DNA of 64,000 nt. It comes from Pedobacter sp. MC2016-14 (GTDB lineage: Bacteria > Bacteroidota > Bacteroidia > Sphingobacteriales > Sphingobacteriaceae). Each line of letters opens with the position of its first letter. Position 1 is the stretch's first letter. The position numbers and the translations under genes are program-made. Of this stretch, positions 1-9,323 are shown piece after piece. Under the pieces are notes generated by a model. That model ran no database searches, was not told the origin of the DNA, and saw only the letters and a list, made by a program, of their open reading frames with translations. The stretch lies in assembly GCF_020991475.1 (NCBI RefSeq), contig NZ_JAJMPA010000001.1:744001-808000 (forward strand), in the 5' to 3' direction.

Positions 1-890
1 AGTACTTCAGTCTGGTTGAAATAATTGGCCATAGCTACCTGCTCGGCCTTAGGCGCCCAGGCACCCATATGTCCCACCAATGCTTTCATGCGGTTGATGA
101 TATCTGCCGGGCCAAAGCCCCATCCTACACGCACACCAGTAGCAGCAAGACATTTTGAACTACCATCTACAAAGATGGTGTAGTCTCTGATTTCAGGCCT
201 TAAGCTCACCGGATTTACGTGATCTACTCCAAAGGTAAGTAAGGAATAAATTTGGTCGTACATCAGGTACAGGGGTTTCTCACCTTCAGCACGGGAGTTG
301 TTTTCTTCCAGCACCGCATCACATATTTCAGCCAATTGATCTGCCGTAAACATGGTTCCCGTCGGGTTTAGGGGAGAACAAAGTGCCAGCAACGTTGCTC
401 CTTTTAAATGTGGTTTCAACTGTGCGGCCGTAGGCATAAAATTATGTGCTGCATCTGTTTCTACCGCTATAGCCCTGGCAGAAGTCAAATGGCAATAATG
501 GTTATTGTTCCATGATGGTGCAGGGAAAACTACGGTATCACCCGGATCAATTAAGGCCAGGTAAGTAGCATAAATGAGCGGTCTGGAGCCTCCCGAAACC
601 AAGATTTCATTGGTGCCATAATCCAGCGCAAATCTTTCTTTAAGCATTGCCGATACCGTTTCACGTAATGGCAAAATACCATCCGCAGGTGGGTAATTGG
701 TTTGATTATCTTGATAAGCGGCAACAATACCCTCTTTCAGTTCAGCAGGAATTGGGTAAATATTCGAGTCAAAATCACCAATGGTAAGGTTGGCGATTTT
801 TGCACCCTTACGTTTCATTTCATTTACTTCATTACCGATTTTGATAATTTCTGAGCCAATAAGAGAGCTTGCTAAAGCGGATACTTTCAT
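1..890 (-). CDS. PLP-dependent class I/II aminotransferase (3' end outside window)
   Basis: The reading frame starts at the ATG ending at 890 and runs off the left edge after about 296 codons. It has the fold type I aminotransferase marks: CSPLNPTGT near residues 171-179 (the Asn that holds the cofactor ring), YDQIY near 211-215, and DGSSKCLAATGVRVGW near 242-257, in which Lys246 should form the Schiff base with pyridoxal phosphate. This is an aspartate/aromatic aminotransferase-like cytosolic enzyme; the amino-acid substrate cannot be told from the sequence. It begins only 24 bases after argH ends, on the same strand, so it is probably the last or a late gene of the arginine operon, where it could supply or use glutamate or aspartate. 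That pathway link is inference. Confidence 0.85.
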   Translation of the reverse strand, partial: MKVSALASSLIGSEIIKIGNEVNEMKRKGAKIANLTIGDFDSNIYPIPAELKEGIVAAYQDNQTNYPPADGILPLRETVSAMLKERFALDYGTNEILVSGGSRPLIYATYLALIDPGDTVVFPAPSWNNNHYCHLTSARAIAVETDAAHNFMPTAAQLKPHLKGATLLALCSPLNPTGTMFTADQLAEICDAVLEENNSRAEGEKPLYLMYDQIYSLLTFGVDHVNPVSLRPEIRDYTIFVDGSSKCLAATGVRVGWGFGPADIINRMKALVGHMGAWAPKAEQVAMANYFNQTEV

Positions 891-914
891 ATTTGTTTTG
901 TGTTATACGGGTAT

Positions 915-2246
915 TTAAGCCAATAAATTTTTAATGGCTGTATTAATTTTTTCAAAGTTGAACTGCTGCAGTACGCCATTCATCATGCCTGTAATTTCCT
1001 GGTTGCACAAGTTGCCTATGCTACCCTCGTGGGTATGATTTACTTTTGTATCGGGTACAAACGTACCTTTCTCTATGCTTTCGCCAACAATTTTATAAGC
1101 CTCTCTAAAAGGAACACCATCAAGCGCAAGGTTATTCACCACCTCTACACTAAATAGATAAGCATATTTAGGGTCTTTTAGAATATCGTCCTTAATGCTG
1201 ATGTTTTGCAGCATATAGGTGGTCATTTCCAAACATTCATTTAAGGAGATGATGGAAGGGAAAAGTGTTTCTTTGAGCAGTTGCAAATCACGGTGATAGC
1301 CAGAAGGGAGGTTAGTGATCATCATCGCAATTTCATTAGGCAAAGCCTGAATTTTATTACATCTGGAACGGATCAGCTCAAATACATCCGGGTTCTTCTT
1401 ATGCGGCATGATAGACGAACCGGTAGTCAGCTCATCAGGAAAACTGATAAAGCCAAAGTTTTGGTTAATGAATAAAGTAACATCCATGGCCATTTTTGCC
1501 AGCGTAGCCGCAATTGAAGACATGGCCTGAGCTAAAATACGCTCTGTTTTGCCCCTGCCCATCTGTGCATAAACCACATTGTAGTTTAAAGTTTCAAAAC
1601 CCAACAGTTCTGTGGTCATTGTTCTGTTTAGCGGGAAGGAAGAACCGTAACCGGCAGCAGAGCCTAATGGATTTTTATTGCATACCTTCCATGCAGCCAG
1701 CATCATTTCCAAATCATCAACCAGGCTTTCCGCATATGCACCAAACCACAATCCAAACGAAGAAGGCATAGCAATTTGCAGGTGGGTATAACCGGGAAGC
1801 AGCTGATGGGCGTGGCTATTGCTCAGCGAAATCAGTTCATTAAATAACACTTCGGTGTTTTTAACCATCTCTTCAATCCGGTACCTGAAAAATAACTTTA
1901 AATCTACCAGCACCTGGTCATTGCGGCTTCGTCCGCTATGGATCTTCTTGCCAGCTTCACCAATGCGTTGGGTCAATAACCACTCTACCTGCGAGTGTAC
2001 ATCTTCTACCGCATCTTCAATAACAAAGTTTCCAGCTTCAATATCCACATAAATGTGTTTCAATTCCTTTTGGATCTCTGCCAGTTCCGCAGCAGTCAGC
2101 AACCCGATGCTTTCCAGCATTTCTACATGTGCCAGTGAACCCAGCACATCAAAAGCTGCCATTTGTAAATCCAGTTCCCTGTCTCTACCTACAGTAAAAG
2201 TATCTATGTTTTTATTTACGCTTACGTTTTTCTGCCAGATCTTCAT
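915..2246 (-). CDS. argH: Argininosuccinate lyase
   Basis: This is the last step of arginine synthesis: argininosuccinate is split into arginine and fumarate. The 443-residue length fits the fumarase/aspartase superfamily. Visible marks are HSGRSRNDQ (residues 103-111), PGYTHLQ (151-157, general-acid/base His region) and the superfamily signature GSSIMPHKKNPD (276-287), whose serine is the catalytic base. The N-terminus (MKIWQKN) departs from the proteobacterial LWGGRF start, as seen in other Bacteroidota forms. It sits 42 bases downstream of argE and 24 bases upstream of the aminotransferase gene, all on the minus strand, consistent with one operon. Confidence 0.97.
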   Translation of the reverse strand: MKIWQKNVSVNKNIDTFTVGRDRELDLQMAAFDVLGSLAHVEMLESIGLLTAAELAEIQKELKHIYVDIEAGNFVIEDAVEDVHSQVEWLLTQRIGEAGKKIHSGRSRNDQVLVDLKLFFRYRIEEMVKNTEVLFNELISLSNSHAHQLLPGYTHLQIAMPSSFGLWFGAYAESLVDDLEMMLAAWKVCNKNPLGSAAGYGSSFPLNRTMTTELLGFETLNYNVVYAQMGRGKTERILAQAMSSIAATLAKMAMDVTLFINQNFGFISFPDELTTGSSIMPHKKNPDVFELIRSRCNKIQALPNEIAMMITNLPSGYHRDLQLLKETLFPSIISLNECLEMTTYMLQNISIKDDILKDPKYAYLFSVEVVNNLALDGVPFREAYKIVGESIEKGTFVPDTKVNHTHEGSIGNLCNQEITGMMNGVLQQFNFEKINTAIKNLLA

Positions 2247-2288
2247 TTCGCAAAATTAGGAATAATACCATTAGGGTAGATAGCCTTG

Positions 2289-3356
2289 TTATTTACCATG
2301 GATTACAGGTTTTAAAATATTAATGTACAATTCAATGCCTTCGGCAATTTCCTTTACGAAAACGTATTCATCTGCCATGTGCGACCGTGCTGAATCACCT
2401 GGCCCCACTTTTACAGAGGGAATGCTCAACAGCGCCTGATCTGAAGTGGTGGGAGAACCATAGGTGGTCCTGCCAAGGGCCAAGCCAGATTGTACCACAG
2501 GATGGGACTTTTCTATAGAAGATGGTTTTAACCGCACAGACCGTGGTTTAACCTCACAATTTACATTGGTGCGGATAATTTTAAGTACTTCTTCATTCGT
2601 GTAAGCATCCGTTACCCGCACATCAACGGTAAATGTACAAGTTGCAGGCACCACATTGTGCTGAGAACCCGCATTAATGATGGTTACCGACATTTTTAAA
2701 GGGCCAAACATTTCCGACACCTTAGAAAAACGATAGGTACGGAACCATTCAATGTCTTTTAACGCTTTATAAATTGCATTTTCACCTTCTTCACGTGCGG
2801 CATGCCCGGCCTTTCCTGTAGCCGTACAATCCAAAACCAGCAATCCCCTTTCTGCTATGGCCAGTTGCATCTCTGTAGGTTCACCAACAATGGCAAAATC
2901 CAATTCACCCAATTCCGGGAGAATGCACTCCAGGCCGTTGGTTCCTGAAATTTCTTCTTCTGCAGTGGCGGCAAGACAGATGTTATAACTTAAACCTTCC
3001 TGCTCATAGAAGTACAAAAATGTGGCGATTAAGGAAACCAGACAACCACCGGCATCATTACTGCCAAGGCCGTAGAGCTTTCCTTCCTCAACATCTGGCT
3101 GGTAAGGATTACGGGTATAACCCGAGTTGGGTTTTACTGTATCGTGATGAGAGTTTAAAAGTACAGTAGGTTTTTGAGCATCAAAATGTTTATTGTATGC
3201 CCAAATATTATTTAGTTTACGATGCGTTTTAACCGATCTTTCTTGTAAGAATTGCTCAATTAAAGTTGCCGTTTTATCCTCTTCTCTGCTAAAGGACTGG
3301 ATACTGATCAGTTGTTTTAACAACACTAAACTATCATCCTGCAGTTTTTCTATCAT
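2289..3356 (-). CDS. argE: M20-family N-acylornithine/N-acylcitrulline deacylase (ArgE-like)
   Basis: This zinc-dependent M20 amidohydrolase should remove the N-acyl group from the arginine intermediate. In an organism with an ArgF'-type transcarbamylase the expected substrate is N-acetyl- or N-succinyl-citrulline rather than acylornithine. Using the ATG at 3356 the protein has 355 residues. Metal-site marks are SHHD (69-72), GSNDAGG (98-104), the AEEE cluster with the catalytic Glu (132-135) and GEPTE (158-162). An upstream start at 3395 would overlap the end of proC by 38 bases, whereas the ATG at 3356 begins one base after the proC stop, so I chose it. Acyl specificity (acetyl or succinyl) is not visible. 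Confidence 0.9.
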   Translation of the reverse strand: MIEKLQDDSLVLLKQLISIQSFSREEDKTATLIEQFLQERSVKTHRKLNNIWAYNKHFDAQKPTVLLNSHHDTVKPNSGYTRNPYQPDVEEGKLYGLGSNDAGGCLVSLIATFLYFYEQEGLSYNICLAATAEEEISGTNGLECILPELGELDFAIVGEPTEMQLAIAERGLLVLDCTATGKAGHAAREEGENAIYKALKDIEWFRTYRFSKVSEMFGPLKMSVTIINAGSQHNVVPATCTFTVDVRVTDAYTNEEVLKIIRTNVNCEVKPRSVRLKPSSIEKSHPVVQSGLALGRTTYGSPTTSDQALLSIPSVKVGPGDSARSHMADEYVFVKEIAEGIELYINILKPVIHGK

Positions 3357-3357
3357 A

Positions 3358-4176
3358 TTATTCTTTTGTATATAAAGCGCCTGCTTTCTCGGCACTCAAT
3401 TTAATGCCCTTGATTAGTGAAGAACTAAAGCCATTGTGTTCCATTTCATTCAATCCGGCAATCGTACATCCTTTTGGCGAAGTAACTTTATCAATTTCCT
3501 GCTCTGGATGCGATTCCATTTGCAGAAGCAAATCTGCGGCGCCCTTAGCGGTTTGCACCGCCATTTTAAGTGCTTCATCAGCATGAAAACCAATCTCTAC
3601 CCCACCTTGCGAAGCCGCCCTGATAGCGCGTAAAAAGAAAGCAATACCACAGGCACATAAGGCAGTGGCAGAAGTCATTAAATCTTCATTGATCTTCACT
3701 ACGGCACCTACAGTCTCAAACATCCGCACAACTTCTTTGACGTTGGCTTCCGAAGCATTGTCTGTAGCCACGCAGGTCATAGATTGACCAATAGCGATAG
3801 CTGTGTTAGGCATTGCACGAACAACCTGTGCCTGATCGGCAAGCTTATTTCTCACATCGGCACAACTTACGCCCGAGGCTACAGAAATAAACAATTGTTT
3901 ATTTACATCTAAAACACCCTTTATTTGATCTAAAAGTTGGTTAAGTTGCTGGGGCAATACCGCAAGTACAACAATATCAGCATTCGCTACTACCGCAGCA
4001 TTATCTGTACTTACATGATAGCCATGTGCAGCATAGGCATCCAAACCAGCAACGTTACGCCTGGTAAGGCTAATTTGGGATGGACTTACATAATTGGCTT
4101 TAACTAAACCTTTGGCTAATGACAAACCTATATTTCCGCTGCCTAAAATGGCTATTTTCCCTTTATATTGTTCCAT
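3358..4176 (-). CDS. proC: Pyrroline-5-carboxylate reductase
   Basis: This enzyme reduces 1-pyrroline-5-carboxylate to proline with NAD(P)H. The 272-residue protein opens with a Rossmann motif GSGNIG (residues 12-17), and has VRAMPNTA in the middle and the C-terminal ProC signature around GCTIAGLNEME, which binds the substrate. It lies between argB and argE with two bases or fewer on each side, so it is cotranscribed with arginine genes. Arginine and proline pathways share glutamate and, through ornithine and glutamate semialdehyde, further intermediates. Embedding proC here probably couples the two amino acids under one control; that regulatory point is inference. Confidence 0.95.
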   Translation of the reverse strand: MEQYKGKIAILGSGNIGLSLAKGLVKANYVSPSQISLTRRNVAGLDAYAAHGYHVSTDNAAVVANADIVVLAVLPQQLNQLLDQIKGVLDVNKQLFISVASGVSCADVRNKLADQAQVVRAMPNTAIAIGQSMTCVATDNASEANVKEVVRMFETVGAVVKINEDLMTSATALCACGIAFFLRAIRAASQGGVEIGFHADEALKMAVQTAKGAADLLLQMESHPEQEIDKVTSPKGCTIAGLNEMEHNGFSSSLIKGIKLSAEKAGALYTKE

Positions 4177-4178
4177 AG

Positions 4179-4973
4179 TTATTGAATTAAACGGGTGCCA
4201 AATCCACCCTCATTTATTTGTACCAATTCATCCGCTTTGCCGATATATACTTCGGTTACACCACTTTTTATAGCTTCAAATGCATTGTGCAACTTAGGGA
4301 TCATTCCACCAGAAACCACACCTTCTGCCTTTAAGCCCTCAAATTCGTTCATCCTGATTTCTGGAACCAGAGAACTGTCATCATCTACATCACTAAGTAC
4401 ACCTTTCTTTTCAAAACAGTAAACCAAACGTGTGTCGTATAAGTCGGACATCGCTACAGCCACGGCCGAGGCAATGGTATCTGCATTGGTATTTAACAAT
4501 TGGGTATCACCATCATGAGTAATGGCACACAATACAGGAACCAGCCCCGCATTTAACAACTGACCCAATGTAGCTGAAGAAACAGAACTTACATCCAGAT
4601 CACCAACAAAACCATAATCAATGTCTTTTACCGGACGTTTAACCGCCTTGACGATATTACCATCTGCACCAGTTAAACCAATGGCATTACAACCTTTAGC
4701 CTGCAACTGTGCTACCATATTTTTATTGATCAGTCCGGCATAAACCATGGTTACTATCCGCAAGGTCTCAATATCAGTAATTCTACGGCCTTCCACCATC
4801 TTAGCTTCAATACCTAGTGACAAACCCAGTTCCGTTGCAATCTTTCCACCACCGTGAATCAGAATCTTCTGACCCGGCAAAGCGGTAAAGTCCAGCAGAA
4901 ACTGGTGTAGCTTTTCAGAATTATCTATAACATTTCCACCAATCTTAATAACAGTTAGCTGACTTTTCATCAT
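4179..4973 (-). CDS. argB: N-acylglutamate kinase (acetylglutamate kinase family)
   Basis: The second step of arginine synthesis: ATP-dependent phosphorylation of N-acetyl- or N-succinyl-glutamate. The 264-residue amino-acid-kinase fold shows the KIGGNVID start (Lys10 region), the glycine loop IHGGGK (39-44) that holds the phosphate, and the LNTNADTIAS segment that binds nucleotide and substrate. It starts two bases after the argF' stop and ends two bases before proC. The N-terminal helix that marks arginine-inhibited hexameric forms is absent, so this looks like the short, probably feedback-insensitive type. Which acyl group is used depends on the first enzyme of the pathway and is open here. 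Confidence 0.94.
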   Translation of the reverse strand: MMKSQLTVIKIGGNVIDNSEKLHQFLLDFTALPGQKILIHGGGKIATELGLSLGIEAKMVEGRRITDIETLRIVTMVYAGLINKNMVAQLQAKGCNAIGLTGADGNIVKAVKRPVKDIDYGFVGDLDVSSVSSATLGQLLNAGLVPVLCAITHDGDTQLLNTNADTIASAVAVAMSDLYDTRLVYCFEKKGVLSDVDDDSSLVPEIRMNEFEGLKAEGVVSGGMIPKLHNAFEAIKSGVTEVYIGKADELVQINEGGFGTRLIQ

Positions 4974-4974
4974 G

Positions 4975-5940
4975 CTAAGATAGGTTTTGCAATAAATCTT
5001 TCAAAACTGCCTGCGCTGCCCATAACCGGTTACCTGCTTCATGAATTACCAGTGAATTTGGTCCATCAAGAATCTCAGACGACAGTTCCAGATCACGGCG
5101 TACTGGCAAACAATGCATTACCTTAGCGTCATTGGTGCCTTTAAGTTTTTCATTGGTCATCATCCATCCATCAGGATAAGTAAGTACCTTACCATATTCC
5201 TTAAAGCTAGACCAGTTTTTAACGTAAATATAATCTGCATCTTTTAAAGCTTCCTCCTGGTTGTGCAGAATGGTCGCTCCCTTTGTAAAATCCTCAGAAA
5301 GCTCGTATCCCTCTGGCTGTGCAATGGTAAAATCTACCAGGCCCTCTGCCTGTGCTTTACACATCCATTCTGCAAAAGAATTGGGTACTGCTTGTGGCAA
5401 AGCTTTAACATGGGGCGCCCAGGTCAAAACAACTTTAGGTTTGCTTTCCGCCTTCCAGGTTTCACGAATGGTCACCAGGTCGGCAAGACTTTGTAGTGGA
5501 TGGCGGGTAGCACTTTCAAGGCTTACTACAGGTACTCCACAGTATTTTATAAATTTATTAAAAAAATCTTCGTTGTAATCCTCGTCACGGTTAAGCAGTT
5601 TAGGGAAAGAGCGAAGCCCAAGAATGTCGCAATACTGCCCCATTACCGCAGCAGCCTCTTTAATGTGCTCTACAGTACTGCCATTCATCACCACACCATC
5701 TTCTGTTTCCAATGCCCAGCCTTCTTTGTCCATGTTCATCACCATTACGCTCATACCGAGGTTAATGGCTGCCTTTTGTGTACTCAACCGGGTACGCAGA
5801 CTTGGATTTAAGAAAACCAGTCCAAGGGTTTTGTTCTTTCCTAAATCCTGATGTGCATAAGGATTTTGTTTAAGTGCCAGTGCGGCTTCAACCAGCTGGG
5901 TAATCTCTCCAGCATCATGTACAGAGGTAAATTGTTTCAT
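4975..5940 (-). CDS. argF': N-acylornithine carbamoyltransferase, ArgF' type
   Basis: This transfers a carbamoyl group to N-acetyl- or N-succinyl-ornithine, giving acylcitrulline. It is clearly the Bacteroidota/Xanthomonas ArgF' type rather than a true ornithine carbamoyltransferase: it has SLRTRLSTQKAA (47-58, carbamoyl-phosphate loop), a long VVMNGSTVEH loop (83-92), ATRHPLQS and the HCLPVRR motif. In the Bacteroides fragilis succinylornithine enzyme residue 90 is proline, and the aligned position in the Xanthomonas acetylornithine enzyme is glutamate; changing that residue swaps acyl preference. Here residue 90 is valine (codon at 5671-5673), so specificity cannot be assigned. The gene lies between argD (15 bases) and argB (1 base). 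Confidence 0.93.
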   Translation of the reverse strand: MKQFTSVHDAGEITQLVEAALALKQNPYAHQDLGKNKTLGLVFLNPSLRTRLSTQKAAINLGMSVMVMNMDKEGWALETEDGVVMNGSTVEHIKEAAAVMGQYCDILGLRSFPKLLNRDEDYNEDFFNKFIKYCGVPVVSLESATRHPLQSLADLVTIRETWKAESKPKVVLTWAPHVKALPQAVPNSFAEWMCKAQAEGLVDFTIAQPEGYELSEDFTKGATILHNQEEALKDADYIYVKNWSSFKEYGKVLTYPDGWMMTNEKLKGTNDAKVMHCLPVRRDLELSSEILDGPNSLVIHEAGNRLWAAQAVLKDLLQNLS

Positions 5941-5955
5941 TGATGGTTCTTAGGA

Positions 5956-7089
5956 TTAGCTTTTTAAGGCAATTTTAAAGTTTTCTAAAAATTGGTTCGC
6001 ATGTTCCATACTCAGGTTCAATGCAGGCAGTAATCTGATAACGTTAGGCTTAGCTTCGCCGGTAAAAATATGTTGTTTAAATAACAAGTTCTTTTTAACC
6101 TGGCTTAGCTCTTCAGGAAGGTCTATACCAATCATCAAGCCACGTCCGCGGACTTCCTTTACTTCTTCAAATTTCTTTAATTCGGTAATCAGGTAGCGCC
6201 CAACTTCTTCAGCATTCTGCATCAGGTTGTCTTGCTCCATTATTTCCAGTACGGCCAATGCAGCGGCACAAGCCAAATGGTTACCGCCAAAAGTAGTGCC
6301 CAGCATATAGTGCCATGGTTTAAACTTAGGTGCAATGGAAATACCTGCTACAGGAAATCCGTTGCCCATTCCTTTGGCCATGGTATATACATCCGCTGCT
6401 ACACCCGCGTAATCATGCGAATAGAAAAGCCCTGTTCTGCCATAGCCACATTGTACACTATCGGCAATATACACCGCATTATATTGGTCGCAAAGCGAAC
6501 GGATTTGCTGAAGGAAACTTACAGAAGCCTCTTTGATACCGCCTACACCCTGAATACCTTCAATGATAACCGCAGAGATTTCATTTCCATAATCAGCAAA
6601 TGCCTGCGCTAAAGCTGCCTCATCATTGTGTGGCAAAAAGATCACATTGTCCGTTTCATTTACCGGGGCAATAATTTTAGGGTTGTCTGTGCAAGCAACG
6701 GCAAGAGATGTTCTGCCGTGAAAGGCCCCTTTAAAGGCAATGATCTTCTTCCTGTTGTTGTAAAAAGAAGCTAGTTTTAAAGCATTCTCATTCGCTTCTG
6801 CACCAGAGTTACACAAGAACAACTGGTAATCTGTTTTACCAGAAACCTGTCCAAGTTTCTCTGCCAGCTCTACCTGTAAGGCAATTTTAACAGAGTTGGA
6901 ATAAAAACCAACTTTGTTAAGCTGATCAGTAAGGCGTTGTACATAATGCGGATGGGTATGGCCGATGGAAATCACGGCATGGCCCCCATATAAGTCTAAA
7001 TATTCCTGACCGTTGGCATCCCAGACCTTGCTGCCGGATGCTTTTACAATTTCTATATCATTAAGTGGGTATACATCAAAAAGATTCAT
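5956..7089 (-). CDS. argD: N-acylornithine aminotransferase
   Basis: Class III PLP aminotransferase converting N-acylglutamate semialdehyde to N-acylornithine with glutamate as donor. The 377-residue protein has NSGAEANENALK (94-105), HGRTSLA, the cofactor-aspartate motif with Asp210, and TMAKGMGNGFP in which Lys239 should bind PLP. The motif after the aspartate reads DSVQCGYGRTG where most family members have DEVQ; I note the serine without assigning an effect. Position between argC and argF' in a co-directional run makes the arginine role secure. The family can also act in lysine synthesis through succinyldiaminopimelate. Confidence 0.95.
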   Translation of the reverse strand: MNLFDVYPLNDIEIVKASGSKVWDANGQEYLDLYGGHAVISIGHTHPHYVQRLTDQLNKVGFYSNSVKIALQVELAEKLGQVSGKTDYQLFLCNSGAEANENALKLASFYNNRKKIIAFKGAFHGRTSLAVACTDNPKIIAPVNETDNVIFLPHNDEAALAQAFADYGNEISAVIIEGIQGVGGIKEASVSFLQQIRSLCDQYNAVYIADSVQCGYGRTGLFYSHDYAGVAADVYTMAKGMGNGFPVAGISIAPKFKPWHYMLGTTFGGNHLACAAALAVLEIMEQDNLMQNAEEVGRYLITELKKFEEVKEVRGRGLMIGIDLPEELSQVKKNLLFKQHIFTGEAKPNVIRLLPALNLSMEHANQFLENFKIALKS

Positions 7090-7119
7090 GTTTTGTACTG
7101 TTTTAAGGTTGTAAATAAG

Positions 7120-8091
7120 TTAAAATGCTGCGGCTTTCAAATTCAAGCCTTGCCGTTCCGGCAATCCAAACATTAAATTCATATTCTGCACCGCCTGTCC
7201 GCTTGCACCTTTTAACAAGTTATCAATCATGCTTACAATAAAGACCTTGTTTCCATGTTTTTCTACATGTACAAGCCCTTTATTGGTGTTTACCACCTGC
7301 TTAAGATCAATATTCTTTTTGCTCACATGCGTAAACACATGTTCTGCATAATAATCCTCGTACAGTTTTTCGATCTCCTCTGCAGCCAGTTCAGTTTCTG
7401 TATATACCGCCGCCAGAATGCCTCTCGTGAAATCTCCGCGTTGGGGGATAAAACTCAATTCCGAATTAAATTCAGGAGCCAATTGCAACAGGCTCTCCCC
7501 AATTTCGTTGAGGTGTTGGTGTTCAAAAGCTTTATACACCGAAAGGTTATTGTTGCGCCAGCTAAAATGAGAAGTAGCAGAAAGACTTTGTCCGGCGCCA
7601 GTAGAACCAGTAGTAGCATTGATGTGCACTTCATTTTTCAGCAAGCCTTTAGCAGCCAAAGGCAGTAAAGCCAACTGGATAGCCGTGGCGAAACAGCCAG
7701 GGTTAGCAATGTAAGAAGCAGCTTTGATACGTTCACGGTTCAATTCAGGCAAACCATATACCCACTGATCGCCTGCGGCTGCTTTTAGCCTAAAATCCTG
7801 GCTAAGGTCTATGATCTTTATGCCTTCAGCAATAGGATTGGCCGTTAAAAACTTTTTCGCATCACCATGGCCTACGCATAAAAATAACACATCAATATCC
7901 TGGGGAAGCTGATCTGTAAAGCGAAGATCAGTATCTCCAAGTAAATCGGTATGTACATCAGAAAGCAAATTACCTGCATTACTGCTGCTGTTTACAAAAG
8001 CAATTTCTACTGATGGGTGGTTTACCAGCAAGCGGATCATCTCTCCACCTGTGTAGCCAGCGCCACCAACAATACCTGCTCTAACTTTCAT
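7120..8091 (-). CDS. argC: N-acyl-gamma-glutamyl-phosphate reductase
   Basis: NADPH-dependent reduction of N-acylglutamyl phosphate to the semialdehyde, the third step of the pathway. The 323-residue sequence opens with the nucleotide motif GIVGGAGYTGGE (6-17) and carries the catalytic cysteine in NPGCFATA (Cys133). Its start overlaps the end of argG by 11 bases, so the two are almost certainly translated from the same message, perhaps with translational coupling. A 30-base gap separates it from argD. Confidence 0.96.
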   Translation of the reverse strand: MKVRAGIVGGAGYTGGEMIRLLVNHPSVEIAFVNSSSNAGNLLSDVHTDLLGDTDLRFTDQLPQDIDVLFLCVGHGDAKKFLTANPIAEGIKIIDLSQDFRLKAAAGDQWVYGLPELNRERIKAASYIANPGCFATAIQLALLPLAAKGLLKNEVHINATTGSTGAGQSLSATSHFSWRNNNLSVYKAFEHQHLNEIGESLLQLAPEFNSELSFIPQRGDFTRGILAAVYTETELAAEEIEKLYEDYYAEHVFTHVSKKNIDLKQVVNTNKGLVHVEKHGNKVFIVSMIDNLLKGASGQAVQNMNLMFGLPERQGLNLKAAAF

Positions 8092-9274
8092 CGCTATTTA
8101 CTTTATGGTAAATCATCACCTGGTTACCAAATATCTTAGAGAAGCCTTTTACATCTTCGCCACTCCAGGCATTGTTCATTTCGCCATAGCTGCCAAACTT
8201 ATTGCTCATCAAATCGTGTTTGGATTCAATGCCAATGATCTGGAAACGGTAAGGCAGCAACTCAACAAAAACCTTTCCGCTTACCGTTTTTTGGGTATCA
8301 GCCAAAAAGGCTTCTATATTGCGCATAATCGGATCATGAAACTGACCTTCATGCAACCAGTTACCATAAAAAGAAGACAATTGCTCTTTCCATGAAAGCT
8401 GCCATTTGGTTAAAGTATGTTTCTCTAAAGTATGGTGGGCTTTGATAATTACAATTGGTGCCGCAGCTTCAAAACCTACACGGCCTTTAATACCAATAAT
8501 AGTATCACCAACATGAATATCGCGTCCAATGCCATAAGGCTGCGCAATAGCTTGTAATTTTTGAATGGCTTTAACCGGTTCCAGCACCTCTCCGTCTATC
8601 CCTGTAAGTTCCCCTTTTTCAAAAGTAAGCTCCAGTTTACGTGAGCTGGTTTCAGACACCTGAGTTGGCCATGCCTCTTCAGGTAAGGTTTCATGAGAAG
8701 TTAGCGTTTCCTTGCCACCTACAGAAGTTCCCCATAGGCCTTTATTGATGGAATACCTTGCTTTTTCAGCACTATATTCAACGCCATGTGCCGCCAGGTA
8801 TTCTATTTCAGCTTCACGGGATAATTTTAAATCTCTGATTGGGGTGATGATTTCTACACCCGGAATGATGATATTGAAGATCATGTCAAAACGAACCTGA
8901 TCATTCCCTGCACCAGTACTGCCATGGGCAACATAATCAGCACCTATTTTTTTTACGTAATTGGCAATAGCTGTTGCCTGGCTAACACGTTCTGCACTAA
9001 CAGAAAGTGGGTAAGTAGCATTTTTAAGTACGTTACCAAATATCAAATATTTAATACAGCCTTCATAATAACTGCTGGTTTCATCAACTACAGCATGCGA
9101 AGCAACACCTAAAGCGTAAGCACGTTTCTCAATTTCTTTAAGTTCATCTTCGCTGAACCCTCCCGTATTTACAATAACGGAATGAACTTCCAAATCACGG
9201 TCTTGTGCAAGATAAATGCAGCAAAATGAGGTATCTAAACCTCCGCTAAAAGCTAAAACAACTTTTTTCTTCAT
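8081..9274 (-). CDS. argG: Argininosuccinate synthase
   Basis: ATP-dependent condensation of citrulline with aspartate. The 397-residue length is normal. The N-terminal pyrophosphatase loop AFSGGLDTS (8-16) and the HGSTGAGNDQVRFD segment that binds citrulline and aspartate are intact. It is the second gene of the operon, 49 bases downstream of the GNAT gene. Because the pathway here runs through acylcitrulline, the deacylase ArgE must act before this enzyme. Confidence 0.97.
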   Translation of the reverse strand: MKKKVVLAFSGGLDTSFCCIYLAQDRDLEVHSVIVNTGGFSEDELKEIEKRAYALGVASHAVVDETSSYYEGCIKYLIFGNVLKNATYPLSVSAERVSQATAIANYVKKIGADYVAHGSTGAGNDQVRFDMIFNIIIPGVEIITPIRDLKLSREAEIEYLAAHGVEYSAEKARYSINKGLWGTSVGGKETLTSHETLPEEAWPTQVSETSSRKLELTFEKGELTGIDGEVLEPVKAIQKLQAIAQPYGIGRDIHVGDTIIGIKGRVGFEAAAPIVIIKAHHTLEKHTLTKWQLSWKEQLSSFYGNWLHEGQFHDPIMRNIEAFLADTQKTVSGKVFVELLPYRFQIIGIESKHDLMSNKFGSYGEMNNAWSGEDVKGFSKIFGNQVMIYHKVNSDES

Positions 9275-9323
9275 TATAATGGTTTAATTGTGATGAAGGC
9301 TTCCGGCTTCATCGGTGCAACAG

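Noticed and set aside
5261..5851. Long open frames on the strand opposite argF'
   Set aside because: They are antisense shadows of a well-conserved enzyme gene and have no family resemblance.
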